From positions 1-13,248 of the forward strand of contig JBFHRO010000083.1 in assembly GCA_041591635.1 (NCBI GenBank): a stretch of DNA of 13,248 nt, written 5' to 3'. The notes beneath the pieces are model-generated. The model did not search any database. It was not told where the DNA came from and saw only the letters and a list, made by a program, of their open reading frames with translations. Both the position numbers and the translations under genes were made by a program. The DNA is from JACKOD01 sp041591635. Its GTDB lineage: Bacteria; Pseudomonadota; Gammaproteobacteria; Pseudomonadales; Oleiphilaceae. Shown piece by piece: positions 1-5,582 of this stretch (the stretch's first letter is position 1; each line of letters starts with the position of its first letter).

Positions 1-1
1 G

Positions 2-145
2 GTGATTGCCGGGCGTTCGGGAATCAGTTTCGCCGAACAGGCCAGGCTGGATATCGAGTACCTGCGCCAGCGCAGTTTCTGGAGTGATCTGAAACTGATT
101 CTGCAAACCATTCCCATCGTTCTCACGGGCAGAGGCGCCTGTTGA
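2..145 (+). CDS. Polyprenyl-phosphate sugar-phosphate transferase, C-terminal fragment (partial at window start)
   Basis: The open frame enters from outside the window and ends at TGA 143-145, leaving 47 residues. It reads VIAGRSGISFAEQARLDIEY at the start, then an S-x-x-x-DLK-[IL]-[IL]-L-x-T stretch and a short tail. This is the usual C-terminus of the bacterial sugar transferase family (PF02397; WcaJ/PssY-like), where a GR-x-x-[IL]-S/T segment, a D-x-x-Y and an S-x-x-x-D-L-K-[IL]-[IL]-x-x-T block close the domain. The family moves a sugar-1-phosphate from a UDP-sugar to undecaprenyl phosphate at the inner membrane, the first step of a polysaccharide repeat unit. The catalytic Asp-Glu part lies outside the window. 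The next gene follows after 46 nt on the same strand, so the two probably share a transcript. Family-level call only; the sugar is unknown. Confidence 0.8.
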   Translation: MIAGRSGISFAEQARLDIEYLRQRSFWSDLKLILQTIPIVLTGRGAC

Positions 146-191
146 TTCCAGGCCACCGACCACCGACCGAACACACACAGAGGACTCTATT

Positions 192-1571
192 ATGCACGCG
201 CTTGTTTTTGCCGATCGCAACGGCGACGAACTGCACCCGCTTAACAGCGCCTACGTACCCGCCATGCTGCCCATTGCGGGCAAACCGGTACTGGAACATA
301 CCCTTGAACAGCTCAAGCGCTGGCAAGTGACTCGGGTATTCCTGGTGGTCGGTCCTCAGGCCGAGCGCATTAAGGACTATTTTGAAACCGGTCAGCGCTG
401 GAGCATGGAAATCCTGTACCTGCGGTGCAGCCCGGGTGAAACCCCGGCTCGCCTGGTGCACAAGCTCGGGCAACGCCTTTGTGCCCCCTTCATTGGCGTG
501 CGCGGCGACCTGTTCACAGAGGCCCGCAAAGCCCTGTGCAAAGAGGCGCATCTGATCACCGAGATCAGCCGAAAGTCGCTGCGCGCGCTGGAATGGCCCC
601 AGACACAGGGCACACAACGACCCCCGGCACATCATCTCACCTCGATTCTGGACTACTATGATACGGCCATGCGGGCCAACCGGAACCGGTCGGGCGCATT
701 CGATGACAACCCCCTGCACCTGGGCATTCAGGCCCGTGCCAGTGCCATCAACCTGGACTTTGGGGTGCTGAGCGTAGGTCATTACAGCAAGGTCGCCACA
801 GGAGCGCGCTGCAGGGGCAGTGTGGTGATTGGTAATCATTGCGTGATCGACAAGGGCGCGAGTCTGGAAGACAGTATCGTGCTCGACAACACCTGGGTGG
901 GTGCCGGGCTCGAACTCAAGCATGCCATTGTCATGAATGATCTCATCCTGCGGGTAGACCTGGGGGCCAGCGTCCCCATTAAGGATGCCTTTTTGATTTC
1001 AGCGGTCAAAACGCCCCCCCAGGCACACCAGACCCGGCCCGATGAGCGCCTTGCCGCAGCCCTGTTGGGGCTATTGGCCCTGGTGGCCGGCAGCCTGCAG
1101 TACCTCTGGGCGCGGCTTTGGGGGCAGCCCGCCCAATGGGTCACCCGGTCGATGACGGGAAACCGGGGCCAGTTCCGGGCACCGGCACTTATCCTCAAGG
1201 GCCGATTGCTTTGCGGGATTCCCCGCTGGTTCGCCGTCCTGCGCGGCGATTTACGGCTCTTTGGCCGCACCGGTGGGCCGAACACAGGGCCACAGGACAG
1301 GGAATTGCAGCAGGGCATGGCCGTGCCGGGTGCTAACGGCGAACGGCCCTGGCACGAGGTTTATCAGGCAATTCCTGCCGGGGCGATCAGCCTCGCCGAT
1401 CTGGCGCTGGCGGATGACGCATCACCGACGCTGCGCGAGCTGTTTGAAATTGAACTGCAGCAACAATCCCCCGTATATCGCTGCAAGACGCTGGCGCGCA
1501 GCGGTCTGCGGCGAATCGCCAACGGCCTGCAGAAATGGCTGCCTTCGCCCAAACCCGGCGCCATCCGTTAA
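192..1571 (+). CDS. Degenerate sugar nucleotidyltransferase / beta-helix / vestigial sugar-transferase fusion
   Basis: This is a 459-residue protein; the start is supported by AGAGGA about 8 nt before ATG. Residues 1-110 follow the sugar-1-phosphate nucleotidyltransferase fold, with LPIAGKPVLEHTLEQL at 26-41 and a GD at 105-106. The catalytic signature G-x-G-T-R...PK is replaced by NGDEL (10-14) and PAMLP (23-27), so the usual Arg and Lys are absent. The middle of the domain is also much shorter than normal. Residues 180-270 look like a left-handed beta-helix of hexapeptide repeats (for example VVIGNHCVIDKGASLEDSIV). Residues 287-310 are hydrophobic, a likely membrane segment. Residues 318-450 resemble a shrunken bacterial sugar transferase: IPRWFAVLRGDLRLFGR (343-359) matches the LPQ-x-x-N-V-L-x-G-D-M-S-L-V-G-P-R block, but the preceding Asp-Glu pair is missing. 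It follows a true sugar transferase. My inference is a catalytically inactive scaffold or regulatory partner in polysaccharide synthesis. The domain calls are by eye; an active enzyme with an unusual site cannot be excluded. Confidence 0.6.
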   Translation: MHALVFADRNGDELHPLNSAYVPAMLPIAGKPVLEHTLEQLKRWQVTRVFLVVGPQAERIKDYFETGQRWSMEILYLRCSPGETPARLVHKLGQRLCAPFIGVRGDLFTEARKALCKEAHLITEISRKSLRALEWPQTQGTQRPPAHHLTSILDYYDTAMRANRNRSGAFDDNPLHLGIQARASAINLDFGVLSVGHYSKVATGARCRGSVVIGNHCVIDKGASLEDSIVLDNTWVGAGLELKHAIVMNDLILRVDLGASVPIKDAFLISAVKTPPQAHQTRPDERLAAALLGLLALVAGSLQYLWARLWGQPAQWVTRSMTGNRGQFRAPALILKGRLLCGIPRWFAVLRGDLRLFGRTGGPNTGPQDRELQQGMAVPGANGERPWHEVYQAIPAGAISLADLALADDASPTLRELFEIELQQQSPVYRCKTLARSGLRRIANGLQKWLPSPKPGAIR

Positions 1572-1577
1572 CGGCTT

Positions 1578-1593
1578 CGAAACCACTGTTTCG
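1578..1593 (+). other. Small hairpin between EPS gene and kinase gene
   Basis: CGAAAC (1578-1583) and GTTTCG (1588-1593) form a perfect 6-bp stem with a 4-nt loop, 7 nt after the stop of the preceding gene. No T-run follows (GCCCCATTT), so it is at best a weak or Rho-assisted end of the EPS transcript. Structural observation only. Confidence 0.25.
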
Positions 1594-1625
1594 GCCCCAT
1601 TTATCACGACTATCAGGACGGTACC

Positions 1626-4600
1626 ATGCTAAAGGCTCCCCTCCCCCCCAATGACGAAGCCCGTCTCAAGGCGCTGTACAAGCTGGGGCTCCTGAACTCA
1701 GAGTCAGACGAGCGCTTTGACGCCATTACCCGCACGGCCCAGGAGGCGTTGCAAGTCCCCATCGCGGTGGTCAGCCTTGTCGATCGCGACCGGCAACTGT
1801 TCAAATCAGTACAGGGGCTCGACACCCGGGAGACCGCGCGCGACATCTCGTTTTGTGGCCACGCCATTTGTGACCCGTCCAACCGCGGACTCATGGTGGT
1901 CGAGGATGCCCGGCAAGACGAGCGGTTTCATGACAACCCCCTGGTTACCGGCGAGCCGCACATACGCTTTTATGCCGGACGCGTTATCCACAGCCCGGAC
2001 GGCGCCCCGCTGGGAACCCTCTGTGTCATTGACCGCCAACCCCGCCAACTGTCGCCCCGGGAAAACCTGCAACTGCACGAACTGGCCGATCAGGTCGAGC
2101 AGGAGTTGCACCGCGCCGCGACCGGCGCCCGTCACCCCAGGGAAGCCGCCAGTACGCCACCGCCGGCCTCGGCCGCTGACGCCCTGCTGCGGCTGTCAAG
2201 CCACCGGCTGACGGCCATGATGATCGCTCTGGCCATTCTGGTCAGCTTTCTGTGGGTGGCCTACCACTGGCATCTGTATCAGGTACGCGCCGAGCAGGAT
2301 GAGCGATTGCGCGAAGCCACCGGCCTCGCCACCCATCTGCGGGGCAAAATAGAAACCGAACTCAATGCCCGCCTCTACCTCACCAAGGGGCTGGCGGGGC
2401 TGGTACACACCCACCGGGACTTTACCGAAACCCAGTTTCAGACCTTTGCCCGCTCGCTGGGCGATCAGCGCTCAGGCATTCGCAGCCTTCAGCTGGCGCC
2501 CGCTGGCGTGGTTACCCATGTCTGGCCACTGGAAACCAACCGCACCGCGATCGGCCATGATCTGTTCGCCGACCCGGGTCGGCGCCAGGCCGCACAGGCA
2601 GCTATCGAAGCCCGCCGACTCTGGCTCGCCGGCCCGGTAAAGCTGCTGCAAGGGGGAATCGCCCTGATTGGCCGACTGCCAATTTTCCTCCACGAAGCGG
2701 CTCAGGAGCAGGAGACCTTCTGGGGCTTTGGCACTGTGCTGATCGACCTGAACACCTTCTTTGAGCAGGTGGGACTCAACCCCCAGGGCGAAGACCGGCA
2801 AATCGCCATTCGGGGCAAAGACGCCCAGGGCGATCTGGGCGAAATCTTTTACGGTGACCCCGCCATCATCGACCGACGACTGGCAACCACCGAGGTGTCC
2901 CTGCCGGCAGGCAGCTGGGAAATCAGCGTCGCCGCCCCCTCAGACGCGCCTTTGCACTGGCCTGGACAGACACTCTTCTGGGCCCTGTCGGTCATCATCA
3001 GCCTGTTTTTCAGTGCGGCCTCCTATGTACTGCTGCGCTTGCCCCACAAGCTGCGCCAAACCGTGAAAGACACCACCCAGGCACTCGAAAACCAGCAGAT
3101 TCTGTTTCGCGATGCGATTGAAGCCTTGCCCGACGGATTCGTGATTTTCGACGCCAACGACCGGCTGGTGACACACAATGAACGTTTCAAGGCGCTGTTT
3201 TACACCAGCCAGGAAGTGATTGAAGTGGGCCGAAAGTACGAGGACATCTTGCGTTTTGGCTGTCAGCAGGGCCAGTTCAAACGTTACCGTGCTCAGGATG
3301 CCGCCGCCGAGTCGTTTGTTCAGCAGCGGCTCACGCAGCACCGGTCCGGATTTCTCACTGTCGAAGAGCCGCTCGATTCGGGCAAATGGGTACGGGTGGT
3401 CGAGCGCCCCATTCGCGGCGGCGGCACCGTGTGCTTTGCGGTGGACATCACCGAACTCAAGTACAACGAAAACGAACTGTCCCTGTCGCGGGATCGCGCC
3501 GAGGCAGCCAATCAGGCCAAAAGCAACTTCCTGGCCACCGTCAGCCACGAGGTGAGAACCCCCATGAATGTGATTCTGGGCCTGCTGGAAACGGTCACCG
3601 AAACCAATGAACTGGCTCCAAGAACCAGGAAGCTGCTGACCACGGCCCACCAATCAGCCACCCAGTTGCTGCATATCCTCAACGAAATTCTGGACATCAG
3701 CAAAATGGAATCGAACAAGCTCGAACTCGACAAGGCCGCATTCAATCCCATTGAAACCCTCAACCGCGTGGTGGAACTAACCCAACCCATTGCCGCCGAA
3801 AAGGGCCTGTCACTGGAAGCCCGAATCGCAAACCTGCCGCACCAGGAATTCCTTGGCGACAGCATGCGTCTGCAACAAATCCTCTTTAATCTGCTTTCCA
3901 ACGCCATCAAGTTTACCGAAACCGGGCAGATCCACCTGGATGCCCATTACCGGCCCCTGGACGACAACCGCTTTCTGTGGGAGTTTTCGGTCACCGACAC
4001 CGGCATTGGTTTTGATCCGGCCAAGGCGGAGCTCCTGTTTCAACCTTTCAGCCAGCTCGACAGTGGTGCCAAACGCCAGCACGAGGGAACCGGCCTTGGG
4101 CTCGCCATCTGCAAACGGCTGGTTGAACTCATGGGCGGCACCATAAAGGCACAATCGAACCCGAATGGCGGCGCGACCTTCAGTTTTGCCCTGCCCCTGG
4201 AGGCCGCCCCCGCCAGCAAACAGACCCGCCAGGCGCCGCAGGAAACGGCGGCCGCCGCGCCTGCCGATCAGCCACCGGCGGCCCTGCGCATACTGCTGGC
4301 CGAAGATTCGCTGGCGAACCAGATGGTCTTTAGCGCCATGCTGGAAAGCGCCGGACACCAGCTCCAGATGGTCAGCGACGGCGAAGCTGCGGTCAGGGCC
4401 TGCGAAACCCAGGACTTTGACATCATCCTGATGGACATCTTCATGCCCGGTATGGACGGTGTCACTGCAACTGTCAACATTCGCAAGAACGCCCGCATGC
4501 GCAACACCCCCATCATCGCCATGACCGCCAACGCGATGAAAGGCGACCAGGAGCGCTATCTCGAGGCCGGCATGGATGACTATCTGTCCAAGCCGGTCAC

Positions 4601-4646
4601 CAAGGCCCAGCTGTTGAAAAAGCTGGGGGAATGGTCGCCCCGTTGA
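1626..4646 (+). CDS. Hybrid sensor histidine kinase, GAF-CHASE-PAS-HisKA-HATPase-REC
   Basis: This 1006-residue inner-membrane sensor kinase has a start supported by AGGA about 8 nt before ATG. A cytosolic GAF domain spans about 10-165 (motifs SLVDRDRQLFKS, DISFCGHAI, NPLVTGEPHIRFYAG, GTLCVID). The first membrane segment is about 196-216. A periplasmic CHASE domain spans about 217-448 (IRSLQLAPAGVVTHVWPLE, IGHDLFADP, GPVKLLQGG, FWGFGTVLIDL). The second membrane segment is about 449-471. A PAS-like domain spans about 490-612. HisKA carries the phospho-acceptor His641 in SHEVRTPMN. The ATPase has N759, DTGIG (791-795) and GTGLGLA (821-827). The REC domain has E893/D894, phospho-acceptor D937, T967 and K989. 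All kinase and receiver residues are intact. There is no HPt domain, so phosphate must leave through another protein, perhaps the HPt of the kinase at 5583-7634 or an HPt elsewhere. CHASE ligands are small extracellular molecules, unknown here. The following small gene starts 35 nt after the stop. Confidence 0.93.
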   Translation: MLKAPLPPNDEARLKALYKLGLLNSESDERFDAITRTAQEALQVPIAVVSLVDRDRQLFKSVQGLDTRETARDISFCGHAICDPSNRGLMVVEDARQDERFHDNPLVTGEPHIRFYAGRVIHSPDGAPLGTLCVIDRQPRQLSPRENLQLHELADQVEQELHRAATGARHPREAASTPPPASAADALLRLSSHRLTAMMIALAILVSFLWVAYHWHLYQVRAEQDERLREATGLATHLRGKIETELNARLYLTKGLAGLVHTHRDFTETQFQTFARSLGDQRSGIRSLQLAPAGVVTHVWPLETNRTAIGHDLFADPGRRQAAQAAIEARRLWLAGPVKLLQGGIALIGRLPIFLHEAAQEQETFWGFGTVLIDLNTFFEQVGLNPQGEDRQIAIRGKDAQGDLGEIFYGDPAIIDRRLATTEVSLPAGSWEISVAAPSDAPLHWPGQTLFWALSVIISLFFSAASYVLLRLPHKLRQTVKDTTQALENQQILFRDAIEALPDGFVIFDANDRLVTHNERFKALFYTSQEVIEVGRKYEDILRFGCQQGQFKRYRAQDAAAESFVQQRLTQHRSGFLTVEEPLDSGKWVRVVERPIRGGGTVCFAVDITELKYNENELSLSRDRAEAANQAKSNFLATVSHEVRTPMNVILGLLETVTETNELAPRTRKLLTTAHQSATQLLHILNEILDISKMESNKLELDKAAFNPIETLNRVVELTQPIAAEKGLSLEARIANLPHQEFLGDSMRLQQILFNLLSNAIKFTETGQIHLDAHYRPLDDNRFLWEFSVTDTGIGFDPAKAELLFQPFSQLDSGAKRQHEGTGLGLAICKRLVELMGGTIKAQSNPNGGATFSFALPLEAAPASKQTRQAPQETAAAAPADQPPAALRILLAEDSLANQMVFSAMLESAGHQLQMVSDGEAAVRACETQDFDIILMDIFMPGMDGVTATVNIRKNARMRNTPIIAMTANAMKGDQERYLEAGMDDYLSKPVTKAQLLKKLGEWSPR

Positions 4647-4681
4647 GGCTGGCCGCCACACGAAATACAGGGATACCCGTT

Positions 4682-4903
4682 ATGCCCAGCGCCCCCAAGC
4701 CGCCTTGCGGCCCCGAACAGGCCCCGGGAGTTACCGATGAACCGGCACCGGCCTTGATTGGCAACATTCTGGGAAGGTTGTTTCTGGTGTATCTGGCCCT
4801 GGTGATTTTTGGACCCGCGGCGTTTTTTGTGCTGTATGGCATCAAATGCTGGCTGGGCATTGATATCTTCCCCGACCGGCATTTAAGGGATTTTTTCCCG
4901 TAA
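4682..4903 (+). CDS. Small membrane protein of unknown function
   Basis: This 73-residue protein was placed at the ATG with AGGGA 9 nt upstream. The same frame opens earlier at 4631, inside the kinase gene, but that start has no ribosome-binding site and would overlap the kinase. Residues 1-25 are Pro/Ala-rich (9 prolines). Residues about 27-55 (from IGNILGRLFLVYLALVIFG) form one long or two short membrane segments, and the acidic/basic tail is DIFPDRHLRDFFP. I recognise no family. It sits between the CHASE hybrid kinase (35 nt upstream) and hnoX (121 nt downstream), so it probably shares the kinase transcript. A role as an accessory to the kinase is possible but is inference only. A chance ORF is less likely, given the ribosome-binding site and the clear hydrophobic pattern. 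Confidence 0.6.
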   Translation: MPSAPKPPCGPEQAPGVTDEPAPALIGNILGRLFLVYLALVIFGPAAFFVLYGIKCWLGIDIFPDRHLRDFFP

Positions 4904-4949
4904 GTCGCGCCCCAGGCGTACTTTCGGGCCGGATGTCATGCGGGCCGAC

Positions 4950-4992
4950 TATACTCGAAGCGTTCTGCCAAACCGCGCCACGGGGCGCTTCG
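4950..4992 (+). promoter_or_regulatory. Possible hnoX -10 element followed by inverted repeat in the leader
   Basis: TATACT (4950-4955) matches a sigma-70 -10 hexamer in 5 of 6 positions, but no good -35 is seen 16-18 nt upstream, as might be expected for an activator-dependent promoter. Directly after it, CGAAGCG (4956-4962) and CGCTTCG (4986-4992) are perfect 7-bp inverted arms separated by 23 nt. The repeat would overlap the transcription start, so it could be an operator or a 5'-leader hairpin. No FNR/DNR-type TTGAT-N4-ATCAA site was found. Weak call. Confidence 0.3.
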
Positions 4993-5024
4993 GTGAATCT
5001 GAATCCAACAAGGTGATAACGCGT

Positions 5025-5579
5025 ATGTACGGACTTATTCACGTCGCACTCAATGAAATGATCGTAAAACACCACGGTGACAGCCTCTGGCAACGCATTC
5101 TGGAACAGGCTGGCGTTGGCCCCGAGGCCTTTATGCGCATGCGCAGCTACGACGATCGCATTACCTACGCGCTGGTAGGCGCAACCGCCGAGGTGCTGGG
5201 CGCGCCGGCCGAGGACTGCCTCAAGGCCTTTGGCGAGTTCTGGATGGCCGAATTCGCCCCCGACAGCTACGAGGGGCTGTTACAGGCCGCCGGTGGCGAG
5301 CTGTTTACCTTTCTGGAAAACCTCGACCTGCTGCATGACCGCATCAGCACCACCTTTGTCGACTTCGTTCCGCCCTCCTTTGGGGTGCAACGCCTGAGTG
5401 ACACCCGCGCCATACTCAATTATGTCAGCGCCCGCAACGGGCTCGTGCCTTTCGTGGTGGGCCTGCTGGCCGGCATGCAACACAGGTTTGGAGTCGAGAT
5501 TCACATCCAGAAAATTGAAATGCTTGACTGTGATTCGGGAGACAAAGCCAAACTGCACATTGAAATCGCGAGGCGCTAG
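5025..5579 (+). CDS. hnoX: H-NOX haem nitric-oxide sensor protein
   Basis: This 184-residue cytosolic haem protein binds NO through ferrous haem and signals to a partner kinase. The start is the MYGLIHVALNEMI methionine, with AAGGTG 9 nt upstream. An earlier in-frame ATG at 4938 would add 29 residues that no H-NOX carries. Length and layout fit the HNOB family (PF07700, about 180-190 residues). The proximal haem ligand is His104 in NLDLLHDR. The propionate-binding Y-x-S-x-R motif is Y133-S135-R137. A Pro-Pro-Ser-Phe stretch (116-119) follows the His helix as in relatives. The residue five after R137, where oxygen-binding family members carry a distal Tyr, is Pro142, which favours NO selectivity. 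Only 3 nt separate this stop from the start of the hybrid kinase carrying the HNOBA domain, so the two are translationally coupled and form a sensor/kinase pair. Confidence 0.95.
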   Translation: MYGLIHVALNEMIVKHHGDSLWQRILEQAGVGPEAFMRMRSYDDRITYALVGATAEVLGAPAEDCLKAFGEFWMAEFAPDSYEGLLQAAGGELFTFLENLDLLHDRISTTFVDFVPPSFGVQRLSDTRAILNYVSARNGLVPFVVGLLAGMQHRFGVEIHIQKIEMLDCDSGDKAKLHIEIARR

Positions 5580-5582
5580 CCT

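Noticed and set aside
123..923. 266-codon open frame on the - strand opposite the EPS fusion gene
   Set aside because: It lies antisense to a gene with a good ribosome-binding site and recognisable domains, and its translation has no recognisable family pattern. GC-rich shadow frame.
4890..4903. GGGATTTTTTCCC-like run as an intrinsic terminator after the small membrane protein
   Set aside because: The stem is only 4 bp, the T-run is in the loop rather than after the stem, and it is part of the coding sequence.
4938..5024. N-terminal extension of H-NOX from an earlier ATG
   Set aside because: H-NOX proteins begin with M-[YK]-G-x-[IV], present at 5025 with its own ribosome-binding site; the extension covers the presumed promoter.
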